This document shows, piece by piece, positions 7,828 to 17,038 of a stretch of DNA of 64,000 bases. Source of the stretch: an uncultured Porphyromonadaceae bacterium (GTDB lineage: Bacteria > Bacteroidota > Bacteroidia > Bacteroidales > Muribaculaceae); the NCBI GenBank assembly GCA_946553045.1, contig CAMNRO010000010.1:1-64000 (forward strand), written 5' to 3'. Positions within the stretch are counted from its first letter, which is position 1, and every line of letters begins with the position of its first letter. A model generated the notes under the pieces. The model was not told the DNA's origin, did not search any database, and saw only the letters and a list, made by a program, of their open reading frames with translations. The translations under genes were made by a program, and so were the position numbers.

Positions 7828-10158
7828 TTTGCGGTAATATATGCGGCGCACACGTGGCGACACCCATGTGAACAATTCATATGGGATAGTGCCAAGTGTT
7901 TCTGCAAGAGACTCTACAGAAGCCGACGGGCCGAAAATTTCGACCTCATCTCCGACCGTCACATCTTTCGCGTCCGTAACATCAACCATACATAGATCCA
8001 TGCATATGTTGCCTATCGTAGGACATGCCACACCACGCACCATAAAAGAAGCATTTCCACGCCCAAGACGCCGGTTGACACCATCGGCATACCCGACGGG
8101 CACAGTAGCCACTATGCTGTCGCGCGATGTGACACCCCGACAGCCATAGCCTATAGGAGTTCCGGCCGGCCAATGCTTCAGCGATATTATACGCGACTTG
8201 AACGTGGCTACAGTCTGAAGGTCTACAGACACAGAAGGTGGCAATGGCGATACTCCGTAAAGTCCGAGACCAAGACGCGTCATATCGTACGGACCACAAG
8301 AGGCAAAACGCATCATGCCCGCCGTATTCAATATATGACGCTTGAAACCATGTCCGAGCCCCTTCTCAAGCCTGTCGGCCATGGCATAAAAGCGCTGTAG
8401 CTGTAAATGTGTATAATCGTCAAGGTCCAGACAATCGGCAGTAGCAAGATGAGAGAAAACAGAAGCTACAACGAGAGATGTCTGAGAAGCAAGACACTCG
8501 ATAAGCCCGTCGAGCTGTTCCTCTATGAAGCCGACACGATGCATGCCGGTGTCAAGCTTGATATGAATCGGGAAGCCCGAAACGCCTTCGCGTATAGCCG
8601 TATTGACAAGCAATCTGAGTTCATCAAGCGAAAAAACGGCAGGTTCAATATTGTATGCAAACAAAGCCGGCGACTGGTTTGTGACCGGATTCAGCACCAT
8701 TACAGGCATTGTGATGCCGGCATTTCTCAAAGCGACAGCCTCATCGACAACAGCCACTGCAAGATAAGCCGCGCCCTGACTCTGGAGTGTACGGCCAATT
8801 TCGACAGCCCCCATTCCGTATGCCGACGCCTTAACCATGCCGATAATATCTGTACCCGCCGGAAGAAGACGCCTGTAGTAATTATAATTGTGAATTATTG
8901 CGTCGAGATTCACTTCAAGCACAGTATCGTGGCCGGCACCACAAAGAGCATCGGCAAAATTACGGTCTGCGCCAAAAAGAAGAATGCGGGAATCGCGATA
9001 CAGATTGCCGGAGTGATAACGGTCGAGGACCGAATAGGCCTTCTCGGGAGTCTCTTCCGATATGAGCATCACGTCTGTAATGCCATATTCGGCAGCCATA
9101 GCTAACGCTTCTTCATATACCTGGCGTGAGTTATCACTTCCGCTCATGAGATGTCCGAGCATAAGCACCGAATTATCCATCGATCCAGACTGGCGTCGCA
9201 TGAAATCGAGAGCCTCCCGCAATGATGTAAGATCTGGCGTAAAGAAATCGCTGATAATGGTGTTGCCAAAAATGCCAGTCTGAATTTCACGGCGTGTATC
9301 CACGATAGATTTTGCGTCCGAGTCGATTCCATCATATCCGAGTTCGTGCAGAGCAGTGTGAACAAGGGCATGGAAAACCGTCGGATGAGTACCCTTCGCA
9401 ACAGATACAGCCCGCAAACCCGGACGCACGGACTTCAGCCGGGCAATTTCGTCGCCAAGCACCGTGTCGGAATCGGCATATACAATCAGATTGCACCCCT
9501 CGACAATTCTCAGTTTTTCGCGCACCTTATCGGTGTGAGAAGCAAACTCGCTGTCATGCTCGTCTGTAATAGGGGTGATTATCGCAACCTTATGCGATTC
9601 GCCCAACATTTCATAAAAACAAGCACCCTGTCCGGGTCCGTCAATACCGACTTCGGTTATAATGTGGTCTGGAAAAACACCATCAGTCATACTCCAGACA
9701 GCCAGCGGAACACCGATACTCGAATTCCAGCTGCGCGGACTGCGGCGAACATCGCACACACCGTAGAGCGATGTATAAAGGAGCTCCTTGACCGTGGTCT
9801 TGCCCTTGCTTCCGGTTATAATGATTCCATTTTCATAGCCTTCGAGGCGCGCCTTTGCAAGCTTCATGATTGCCTCATTGACCGATTTTACAACAATAAA
9901 AGCGGCTCCGGGCAGAAGCGACGTATCAATATCTCTGTCTATTATAAATGCGCGCACCCCTTTGGCATATAGCTCTCCTATATACTTATGTCCGTCGCCG
10001 ACGCGGGTTCTTATAGCCGCAAAAACAGTTTCCTCTGCCTTTAGCACCGAACGGCTGTCGGTGACAAGATTTTTTATCGGCTTCGATTTAAAATCGTCCG
10101 GATATATGAGTTTGTCGGCATCTACGGCGCCGGCAATAGCTTCGACAGTATCAATCAT
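7825..10158 (-). CDS. murF-alr: MurF / alanine racemase fusion with divergent MurF half
   Basis: 777 aa. Start 10158 follows the GSCFA gene with an 8-bp overlap. Residues 1-405 are a Mur-ligase-like half (UDP-MurNAc-tripeptide:D-Ala-D-Ala ligase in the family); residues 412-777 are a fold-type III PLP alanine racemase with the PLP Lys at 443 (MVKASAYGMG) and HIKLDTGMHRVGF. The racemase half looks intact. The MurF half is recognisable (RSPRSWNSSIGVPL, DEHDSEFAS) but odd: the P-loop reads GSKGKTT instead of GSNGKTT, the usual DxYNxD motif is replaced by SDFFTPD, and the stretch between about 250 and 290 is shorter than I expect by some 30 residues. Ligase activity is therefore uncertain. Bacteroidales normally carry this fusion, so the architecture is expected. 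Confidence 0.88.
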   Translation of the reverse strand: MIDTVEAIAGAVDADKLIYPDDFKSKPIKNLVTDSRSVLKAEETVFAAIRTRVGDGHKYIGELYAKGVRAFIIDRDIDTSLLPGAAFIVVKSVNEAIMKLAKARLEGYENGIIITGSKGKTTVKELLYTSLYGVCDVRRSPRSWNSSIGVPLAVWSMTDGVFPDHIITEVGIDGPGQGACFYEMLGESHKVAIITPITDEHDSEFASHTDKVREKLRIVEGCNLIVYADSDTVLGDEIARLKSVRPGLRAVSVAKGTHPTVFHALVHTALHELGYDGIDSDAKSIVDTRREIQTGIFGNTIISDFFTPDLTSLREALDFMRRQSGSMDNSVLMLGHLMSGSDNSRQVYEEALAMAAEYGITDVMLISEETPEKAYSVLDRYHSGNLYRDSRILLFGADRNFADALCGAGHDTVLEVNLDAIIHNYNYYRRLLPAGTDIIGMVKASAYGMGAVEIGRTLQSQGAAYLAVAVVDEAVALRNAGITMPVMVLNPVTNQSPALFAYNIEPAVFSLDELRLLVNTAIREGVSGFPIHIKLDTGMHRVGFIEEQLDGLIECLASQTSLVVASVFSHLATADCLDLDDYTHLQLQRFYAMADRLEKGLGHGFKRHILNTAGMMRFASCGPYDMTRLGLGLYGVSPLPPSVSVDLQTVATFKSRIISLKHWPAGTPIGYGCRGVTSRDSIVATVPVGYADGVNRRLGRGNASFMVRGVACPTIGNICMDLCMVDVTDAKDVTVGDEVEIFGPSASVESLAETLGTIPYELFTWVSPRVRRIYYRK

Positions 10159-11026
10159 TTTTTTCAAGAATTTGTCTGTGCTGCGATGACAGATATTTTT
10201 TTCTGGCCAAGGCAGCCGTATTGCGGGTATCTGCTGTAAAGAAACTCTCTTCGAATTTCTCATAAATATAAGCCACAGCCAGTGACGATATATGAAGGAG
10301 GTCATCGGCATAGGCCCGATAATCGCGCAAATCGTCCATAACAATCTCGTAAGAAGGAAAATAGCCTACAAAATCGGGATTCTCGGCGCACACATTCTCT
10401 ATGGCAAGATGTAGAATCGCTTTGCTCAGCGTATTCTCATGAAATCCGTCGGAAAGATGGCGTATGGGGCTCACGGTAAAAACAACTTTTCGGGCTCCAT
10501 GGTTTTTCAGAAGAGAAACCAGTCCGGCCAATGCATCGGACGCTTCTGCCACATCAATTCTGCGACGAAGAAACATGGACGCCGGAAATTTATGGCAATT
10601 GCCTACCAGACGTCCATTGTCGGCAAGTTCATAAATATAAGATGTGCCAAGCGTCACAAAAACTACGGCGCCCTCCCCTATCCTTTTCTTAAGCCCGGCA
10701 AGCTGGCTGTTTATTACGTCAAGAATCGCTTTGGGGTCATCACCGCTGTAGCGGGTAGCATAGTCGAGACAATGATAGCCGCGAGGACCCGGCGTCAGAT
10801 CGGTCTCAACATATTCGCGTCCTTCAAGCGCACGCCGGAAGCAATTGGCTATTGAAAGCGGATTATAAAGCGGACCGAACGGATTGACCGATATATCAAA
10901 ACCTCGCTCGGCAAGACAACGGCCAATCTCATCGGAAAAACATGAGCCGATGAAAAGTAACTTTTCATCGGCCGATATTCTCCAGCCGCAGTTGGCACAG
11001 GATATTTCGGTTCTTAATTTCACCAT
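10151..11026 (-). CDS. GSCFA domain-containing protein
   Basis: 291 aa from ATG 11026, one base after the previous gene's stop. The family signature is near the N-terminus: LLFIGSCFSDEIG followed by NPFGPLYNPLSIANCFRRAL. The GSCFA family is a SGNH/GDSL-like hydrolase group common in Bacteroidetes; the Ser of GSCFSDEIG is the candidate nucleophile and later motifs VTLGTSYIYEL and VFTVSPIRHLSDGFHEN supply the oxyanion and Asp/His region. The substrate is not established; acyl-ester hydrolysis on envelope polysaccharide is a reasonable guess. No signal peptide. It sits between the PorE-like gene and murF-alr, which suggests envelope work. Confidence 0.88.
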   Translation of the reverse strand: MVKLRTEISCANCGWRISADEKLLFIGSCFSDEIGRCLAERGFDISVNPFGPLYNPLSIANCFRRALEGREYVETDLTPGPRGYHCLDYATRYSGDDPKAILDVINSQLAGLKKRIGEGAVVFVTLGTSYIYELADNGRLVGNCHKFPASMFLRRRIDVAEASDALAGLVSLLKNHGARKVVFTVSPIRHLSDGFHENTLSKAILHLAIENVCAENPDFVGYFPSYEIVMDDLRDYRAYADDLLHISSLAVAYIYEKFEESFFTADTRNTAALARKKYLSSQHRQILEKND

Positions 11027-11027
11027 A

Positions 11028-13001
11028 TCAGAACATTCGATAGTCAATTGACAACACCTGAAACTCAGTGCGTCGGTTTATCTGGTCGGCCACTTCCTGG
11101 TCAGCCTCGGGGAGAGTGAGTATAAACTCTTCTGTCAATGTCTGGCCTTCCTGAAACTGAGGATATTCGCGCGCAAGCTTCTTTGTGATTGTCTTGGGGC
11201 GTGATTCTCCATATCCCTGGCTTTGAAGCCGCTCCGGTGCTATGCCGACAGAAATGAGATAGTCTATTACCGATTGAGCCCGTCGCGAGGAAAGACGGAT
11301 ATTATATTCATCGGTTCCTTTTCGGTCGGTATGCGAAGCCATCTCGATGGTTACGTTCGGATTATCGCGGAGGACCTGTGCCATTTCGTCGAGGGCTGCT
11401 TTGGATTCCGGCCTCAGACTTGCCTTGTCGAAATCATAAAATATATTGTCGATAACAACAGGCTTTGTAATGGACGCAAGTATGAAATCGACGCCATATT
11501 CAGCGTCTTCCTCAGCTATGTCGCTGGTAAATTCCTGTTTGGCATTAAGATAGCCTTTAGCGCCTGCCATCATGACATAGCTGACACCGCGGTCAAGCGG
11601 AAATGAGAAAGAACCGTCTGGTCTCGCCAGCTGCTTCTGATTGGAACCGTCGTTACCGACAATACGTATCACGGCATTCGGCACCGGCTCTTCGTCGCGG
11701 TCGAGCACCCAGCCGCTGATAAGTATCTTAAGTTCGGGCAATTCAAACGAAAACAAATGGTCATAACCACGGTTGTCGCCACGGTTCGATGTAAAGAATC
11801 CGCTTTCACCTTCGCCGAAAGTCATGCCGAAATCATCGGAAGGAGAGTTGACAGGCGTTCCCATATTTGTCACTTTCCAGCCACCCGAAGGAGTCAGCTC
11901 TGCTCGAAAAATATCAAGGCCGCCATAACCCGGATGCCCGTTTGACGAAAAATAAAACACGGAATCCGAGCGGAATGTAGGAAACATTTCATCGCCGGGA
12001 GTATTAATCCACTCCCCGAGATTTTCAAGAGAACCCGCACGTTCCTTAAGATTTATGCGCCATATATCGCGGCCACCAGAGCCTCCCGGCATATCACTGC
12101 TGAAATATAACCACTGTCCATCAGGCGAAACAGCCGGATGGGCATAATTGGAAAGTGTATCGGCCGTGATTTCAAACTTAACCGGTGCGCTCCATTTTGC
12201 GTCGGACCGCTGCGAGGTGTATATTTCAACTCCTGTATTCGCATTCGGCTCACGACGCGCCCGGCTCAGATACATTGTAGAACCATCGGGTGTGAATGCA
12301 GGCGTGCCTTCATCGAACTCGGTGTTAAGTTCGCCTTCGACAGGTTCGGGGCGCTTCCATTCGCCACGCTCATTCTTGGTCGCGAACCAGATGTCGCCTT
12401 TCTTCATGCCGGTTATCTCGCTTTTATTCGTACCCGTCGATTTCTCTGTCGTTGAAGTAAAATAAATCTGGTCGAGAGAACGGTCGAGGTACATAGGCGA
12501 ATAATCGGCTCGCCGACTGTTGAATAGTTTGGTGTTTTTAACCACATAGCGCGTCGCACCTTTCTTTTCCTGCCCCATTCTGGCGCCAATCAGACCATTC
12601 TGAGCGAGAACATCGCCGGGTTTCCAGGCAAGATACTCGCTGTAGTTCTTCACTGCAGGCGCATACTGGCCCTGAGCATGCTGCATTCGGGCCAGAGATA
12701 GATAAAGAGTCGAGTCGCCATATCCGTAGCGTATGGCATTCTGATATGCTGCTGCCGCACGAGCGTACTGGTTAAGACGCCTGTGGCACTCAGCCATCTT
12801 GTATGCAACTTCACCGCGCAAAGCTCGTTCTTCGCGCTTGGTAAGCTTATTATATATCTTGCGATAAGTCTTCGAAGCGTCGAAATACTCGCCGCGTTCC
12901 ATCTGTTCGTTAGCCGTGCTCAGTTTGGCGCCACCGCACGAACCAAGCATAAACGACGCAAGCACCGTCGCTGTCAGCAGAATATTTTTGAATGAATTCA
13001 T
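11028..13001 (-). CDS. PorE-like OmpA-family lipoprotein (TPR, beta-propeller, CRD, OmpA)
   Basis: 657 aa from ATG 13001, selected because it opens a lipoprotein signal with Cys22 (LGSC). Domain order: TPR-like helices about 30-135 (GEYFDASKTYRKIYNKL and repeats), WD40/PD40-type propeller about 165-430 (repeated DGSTMYLSR, DGQWLYFSSDMPG, YFSSNGHPGYGG), carboxypeptidase-regulatory-like domain about 440-520 (PVPNAVIRIVGNDGS), OmpA peptidoglycan-binding domain about 545-657 (EMASHTDRKGTDEYNIRLS). This order matches Porphyromonas PorE, a type IX secretion component, but similar proteins also occur outside T9SS. It probably tethers an outer-membrane complex to peptidoglycan. Transcribed with the GSCFA and murF-alr genes. 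Confidence 0.85.
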   Translation of the reverse strand: MNSFKNILLTATVLASFMLGSCGGAKLSTANEQMERGEYFDASKTYRKIYNKLTKREERALRGEVAYKMAECHRRLNQYARAAAAYQNAIRYGYGDSTLYLSLARMQHAQGQYAPAVKNYSEYLAWKPGDVLAQNGLIGARMGQEKKGATRYVVKNTKLFNSRRADYSPMYLDRSLDQIYFTSTTEKSTGTNKSEITGMKKGDIWFATKNERGEWKRPEPVEGELNTEFDEGTPAFTPDGSTMYLSRARREPNANTGVEIYTSQRSDAKWSAPVKFEITADTLSNYAHPAVSPDGQWLYFSSDMPGGSGGRDIWRINLKERAGSLENLGEWINTPGDEMFPTFRSDSVFYFSSNGHPGYGGLDIFRAELTPSGGWKVTNMGTPVNSPSDDFGMTFGEGESGFFTSNRGDNRGYDHLFSFELPELKILISGWVLDRDEEPVPNAVIRIVGNDGSNQKQLARPDGSFSFPLDRGVSYVMMAGAKGYLNAKQEFTSDIAEEDAEYGVDFILASITKPVVIDNIFYDFDKASLRPESKAALDEMAQVLRDNPNVTIEMASHTDRKGTDEYNIRLSSRRAQSVIDYLISVGIAPERLQSQGYGESRPKTITKKLAREYPQFQEGQTLTEEFILTLPEADQEVADQINRRTEFQVLSIDYRMF

Positions 13002-13041
13002 ATTGAAAAAACGGAATCGCGTGCGCTTTATTGCCGACGGT

Positions 13042-13623
13042 TCATGCGATTTTAATGCCCGAGAATCCCATGAAGGCCATTGCAAGTATTCCGGCAACAA
13101 TCAGAGCTATAGGCACACCTCGCATCGAACGCGGCACATCGGCGAGAGCCAATTGTGTGCGGATCCCGGCAAAAATAGTCAGAGCGAGAGCAAAACCTAC
13201 TGCCGTCGCCACCGCATAGACCACAGAATAGAGAAATCCGAAGTTCTTCTGCGCCACGATAATTGCCACGCCAAGAACAGCACAGTTTGTTGTGATAAGC
13301 GGCAGAAAGACGCCCAGAGCTGCATAAAGCGACGGCGATACTTTCTTCATCATAATCTCGAGCATCTGCACCAACACAGCAATCACAAGGATAAAACTGA
13401 TTGTCTGCACATATACAAGGCCGAAGGGCTCCAGCACATAGTGCTGAAGAAGCCATGTGACAGCAGTGGCGACAGCCATGACAAAAGTAACAGCCATACC
13501 CATGCCGAATGCCGACTCAAGATTTTTTGAGACGCCGATAAACGGACATATGCCCAGAAACTGGGAAAAAACTATATTATTTACCAGAATGGCCGAAAAA
13601 ATGATTGCAATATATTCAAGCAT
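13042..13623 (-). CDS. rnfA: Rnf electron transport complex subunit A
   Basis: 193 aa integral membrane protein with six predicted helices; MLEYIAIIFSAILVNNIVFSQFLGICPF and the LITTNCAVLGVAI segment (membrane Cys for the intramembrane iron-sulfur centre) are characteristic of RnfA/NqrE. Part of the ion-pumping ferredoxin:NAD oxidoreductase. Last gene of the operon; start overlaps the rnfE end by 8 bp. Confidence 0.95.
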   Translation of the reverse strand: MLEYIAIIFSAILVNNIVFSQFLGICPFIGVSKNLESAFGMGMAVTFVMAVATAVTWLLQHYVLEPFGLVYVQTISFILVIAVLVQMLEIMMKKVSPSLYAALGVFLPLITTNCAVLGVAIIVAQKNFGFLYSVVYAVATAVGFALALTIFAGIRTQLALADVPRSMRGVPIALIVAGILAMAFMGFSGIKIA

Positions 13624-14203
13624 GGCTATACAGACGGTTATAAAGTGCTATCAAAAGACCCAAAACGATAAACGCACCCGGGGCGAGAACGAAAAGAAGT
13701 GCTCCGAAATCAGCACTGTAAAGCTGCAGACCAAATACAGCACCTGTACCGAGCAGTTCGCGTACAGCCCCGAGCAGAGTCAAGGCAAGTGTGAAACCGA
13801 CACCAACGCCAAGACCGTCGCAAAGCGAGGCAAAGACTGTGTTTTTCGATGCAAAAGCCTCCGCGCGGCCCAGCAGAATACAGTTTACCACAATAAGAGG
13901 TATGAATATGCCAAGGCTGGCATACAATGCCGGAACATAAGCCTGCATAAGCATCTGCAATATTGTGACAAACGATGCGATGACAACAATATATACAGGA
14001 ATGCGGACTTTATCAGGAACTATATTCTTGATTGCCGAAATAGCCATGTTGGAGCACATGAGCACAAATAGTGTAGCAAGCCCCATCGACATGCCTGTCA
14101 TGGCCGATGATGTCGTGCCCAGAGTCGGACACATGCCGAGTATCAGTACGAAAGTCGGATTTCGTTTTACGATTCCGTCAAAAATTATTCTGAGTGCGTT
14201 CAT
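13616..14203 (-). CDS. rnfE: Rnf electron transport complex subunit E
   Basis: 195 aa, polytopic. The N-terminal FDGIVKRNPTFVLILGMCPTLGTT and central IPLIVVNCILLGRAEAFA segments are typical of RnfE/NqrD, including the conserved membrane cysteines that pair with RnfA across the bilayer. It overlaps rnfG at its start (4 bp) and rnfA at its end. Confidence 0.95.
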   Translation of the reverse strand: MNALRIIFDGIVKRNPTFVLILGMCPTLGTTSSAMTGMSMGLATLFVLMCSNMAISAIKNIVPDKVRIPVYIVVIASFVTILQMLMQAYVPALYASLGIFIPLIVVNCILLGRAEAFASKNTVFASLCDGLGVGVGFTLALTLLGAVRELLGTGAVFGLQLYSADFGALLFVLAPGAFIVLGLLIALYNRLYSHA

Positions 14204-14757
14204 CTGTCAGTCGTCGAATTAGCGCAGGCTTCGGCTGCCTTGTTAAGAGCTTCCATAAATGCCCGCGATGTAATTGTTGCTCCGGTAATTGCATCGATAT
14301 CGCCTCCGTCGGCACGTACTCCAAAAGGAGTTGTATGGCCAATAAGGTCATGTGATGTGCCCGATTCAGAGAACCAATCGCTCATGCGCGCTCCAAGCCC
14401 CGGAGTCTCGGCATGGCTCAGCACACGGTAGCCCGTAAGCCGCCCCTCCGTATCGAAGCCCGCAAGAATTGTGAAACGGCCTGAGAAACCGTTGTCGCTG
14501 TAAGTCTCTACTGCCATGCCGACGTCCGTACCCGACATTTTGGCAGGGAAAAGAGTCAGTCCGTCTTGCTCGAAGGCCTCATCGGCTGGATTGTTGTCAA
14601 ACTGCGGCAGCACCTCGGCTATAGCCTGACGTCGTGCCGAAGCCTGAGCCTCGGCTATCGGCTCTTCCGTAAGGATATTGACACCGGCCAAGGCCGCTCC
14701 CGCCACAAGGGCGATACCACAAAGTCCGGCAGTCATTGTCAATAATGTTGATTTCAT
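14200..14757 (-). CDS. rnfG: Rnf complex subunit G, covalent-FMN protein
   Basis: 185 aa with one N-terminal helix (about 5-28) and a periplasmic FMN-binding domain. The flavinylation motif is TGATIT at 158-163 with Thr161 as the phosphoester-linked residue; AETPGLGAR precedes it as usual. It carries electrons from RnfD/C within the complex. Starts and ends overlap rnfD and rnfE by 4 bp. An ApbE flavin transferase is needed for this modification and is not in the window. Confidence 0.95.
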   Translation of the reverse strand: MKSTLLTMTAGLCGIALVAGAALAGVNILTEEPIAEAQASARRQAIAEVLPQFDNNPADEAFEQDGLTLFPAKMSGTDVGMAVETYSDNGFSGRFTILAGFDTEGRLTGYRVLSHAETPGLGARMSDWFSESGTSHDLIGHTTPFGVRADGGDIDAITGATITSRAFMEALNKAAEACANSTTDR

Positions 14758-15716
14758 GCCAAAGCCTCCTTTTTCTTTTTAGGCGAGAATCGATGTGGCT
14801 TCATATATCTGTTTATAAGCGGTGTAAAGCCATTCATTATAAGAATTGCAAACGACATTCCTTCGGGATAAGCTCCCCAGCGGCGGATTGCAGCCGTGAT
14901 TATGCCGATGAAGAGACCATAGACAATCATGCCGCGACGTGTCATCGGTGAGGTCACATAATCGGTAGCCATGAAAATAGCACCGAGCAACAGTCCTCCT
15001 GAGAAAATATCGTAAAGCACAGGATAGCCGGCCAAAACATCGACTATGGCAAGACCGGCAACGACTGCCACCGGAATCTGCCATTTAATGACACGTAAAA
15101 ACAGCAGATATACAAATCCGGCCAGCAAGGCGAGCGCACTTACTTCGCCCATGGAACCGCCCATGGAGCCCCACAGCATATCGCTCTCAGGCAATAATGA
15201 CGGGTTAAGCTGCCCAAGCTTGACAAGCGACAGCACCGTAGCGCCTGTAGCGCCGTCGGCATCGCCGAAGCCGGCCTCTGGCAAAGGCCAGCATGTCATG
15301 GCGACAGGAAACGAAATAAGAAGGAATACACGTCCGACCAAAGCCGGATTAAAAATATTGCAGCCCAGACCTCCGAATGCCATTTTACCGATACCTAATG
15401 CCATGACAGCACCGGCTGCGACCATCCATAACGGTAGATTGGCCGGCAGATTAAGAGCAAGCAAAATGCCCGTAAGAACAGCCGAAAAATCGCCTACCGT
15501 AGAAGGCCTGCGGAGCATGTAGCGAGTGATGAACCATTCTGTAAAAACACAAACGGCGACAGACACGCACAAAACCGCCAATGCCGGCAAGCCGAAAAAA
15601 TAAAGCGAACAGAAAACAGCCGGCAACAATGCCAGAACGACATGCAGCATCGCTCCGCGCACGGTGCGCGAAGTGTGAATATGGGGAGTCGTAGATAAAA
15701 TCAGTTTCTCGGTCAT
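14754..15716 (-). CDS. rnfD: Rnf complex subunit D
   Basis: 320 aa polytopic subunit of the NqrB/RnfD family. Covalent FMN attachment is predicted at Thr160 in DGATGATVLS (154-163). Conserved FGGLGCNIFNPALVGRVFLL (115-134) and the late MATDYVTSPMTRRGM segment are present. It forms much of the ion channel of the complex. Coupled by 4-bp overlaps to rnfC and rnfG. Confidence 0.95.
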   Translation of the reverse strand: MTEKLILSTTPHIHTSRTVRGAMLHVVLALLPAVFCSLYFFGLPALAVLCVSVAVCVFTEWFITRYMLRRPSTVGDFSAVLTGILLALNLPANLPLWMVAAGAVMALGIGKMAFGGLGCNIFNPALVGRVFLLISFPVAMTCWPLPEAGFGDADGATGATVLSLVKLGQLNPSLLPESDMLWGSMGGSMGEVSALALLAGFVYLLFLRVIKWQIPVAVVAGLAIVDVLAGYPVLYDIFSGGLLLGAIFMATDYVTSPMTRRGMIVYGLFIGIITAAIRRWGAYPEGMSFAILIMNGFTPLINRYMKPHRFSPKKKKEALA

Positions 15717-17038
15717 AGTTTGGCTCTTTGTTTAGCAACTCTTATATAATCCAGAATCGGGCGATCAGACGGGCACGAATAGCTGCATGCTCCGCATTCG
15801 AGACAGTCGAAAACATCGTTTTCACGAGCTTCATCCCACATTCTCAATCGGCCGTATGTAGACAGCAGATACGGTTCAAGCCCCATCGGGCAAGCGTCTA
15901 CACACGCCCCGCAACGCACACAGGCAAGCGGTTGGCGACGCTCGGGCCGCTTAAGCACTGTGAGACCTGACGTTCCTTTCATGACAGGTGCATCAAGGCG
16001 CACGGCCGACCTACCCATCATAGGTCCTCCGACAATGGCAATAGCCTCGCCTGGCAGCGTCAGAGGCAAGGAAGAAAACGGTGTACCGATTGCCACCATA
16101 TAATTCTTGCGTTCACCGGCAGCAATATCTCCGGTAACAGTAATAACCCTCTCAATAAGCGCCTGCGACGTTGCCACAGCCTGCCATACGGCAAACGCAG
16201 TTGCGACATTATTGACAACCACGCCCACCGACAATGGCAACTTGCCAGACTCTATACGACGGCCGGTAACAGCCTCCACAAGCTGTTTTTCACCGCCTTG
16301 CGGATATTTTGTCTTCAATATTCTAAGACTGATATCCTTATTTTCCTGTAATGCCTCGCGCATGGCAGCAGCCGCCTCGGGCTTGTTGTCCTCCATTGCA
16401 ATGACAGCGCGGGGTATTCCACCCGCCTTCATCATCAGCTCGACGCCTTCGGCAATACGGCCCGGATATGTGCACATCAGAGCATCGTCACACATAAGAT
16501 ACGGCTCACACTCGCATGCATTTATTATAAGAACCTCCGGTTTCTGTTCCGGCTTTATCGAAAGTTTGACATGCGATGGAAATGTGGCACCGCCGAGCCC
16601 GACAATACCGGCCTGAAGTATTTTAGTTCTGATTTCGTCTGCCGTAAGGCGCTCTGACAAAGACCGGTCGCATATGCTCGGAATCATATCGCACCAATAT
16701 TTCTCGCGGTCATGACTGTCTTCAAGATGCTCTTCTTCTGTGGCGGATATGACGATTGACCTGGACGACTTGCCCCAGGGCATTACAATATCTTCCACTC
16801 CAACGACCGTGCCCGACACCGGTGCATGAAGACCGGCCGAAACAAAACTGGAATTCTCGGCTATGAGCTGCCCGCGCTTCACTTTATCCCCCTTGCCGAC
16901 AATAGCTTTGGAGGGCGCGCCGATATGCTGCGTCAACGGCAGACTGGCGCGCATAGGCAAGGGAAATATCTCTATCCTCCTCGACGCAATCTTATTCGGC
17001 GCAGGATGAATGCCGCCAATTTTAAATGAATATCTCAT
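15713..17038 (-). CDS. rnfC: Rnf complex subunit C (NADH- and FMN-binding)
   Basis: 441 aa from ATG 17038, which overlaps the rnfB stop; longer upstream in-frame starts fall inside rnfB. The N-terminal RnfC barrel (HAPVSGTVVGVED) is followed by a Rossmann-like flavin/NAD domain (AGIVGLGGATFPSHVK, INACECEPYLMCDD) and two [4Fe-4S] motifs at the C-terminus (CVRCGACVDACPMG and CLECGACSYSCPSD). It exchanges electrons with NAD at the cytoplasmic face. Confidence 0.95.
   Translation of the reverse strand: MRYSFKIGGIHPAPNKIASRRIEIFPLPMRASLPLTQHIGAPSKAIVGKGDKVKRGQLIAENSSFVSAGLHAPVSGTVVGVEDIVMPWGKSSRSIVISATEEEHLEDSHDREKYWCDMIPSICDRSLSERLTADEIRTKILQAGIVGLGGATFPSHVKLSIKPEQKPEVLIINACECEPYLMCDDALMCTYPGRIAEGVELMMKAGGIPRAVIAMEDNKPEAAAAMREALQENKDISLRILKTKYPQGGEKQLVEAVTGRRIESGKLPLSVGVVVNNVATAFAVWQAVATSQALIERVITVTGDIAAGERKNYMVAIGTPFSSLPLTLPGEAIAIVGGPMMGRSAVRLDAPVMKGTSGLTVLKRPERRQPLACVRCGACVDACPMGLEPYLLSTYGRLRMWDEARENDVFDCLECGACSYSCPSDRPILDYIRVAKQRAKL

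Noticed and set aside
9346-9972. 208-codon plus-strand frame within murF-alr
   Set aside because: Lies entirely inside the fusion gene on the other strand and has no coding character.
12916-14071. Overlapping plus-strand frames across rnfA and rnfE
   Set aside because: Translations are Lys/His/Ser-rich shadows of the membrane protein genes rnfA and rnfE; no start signal or domain.
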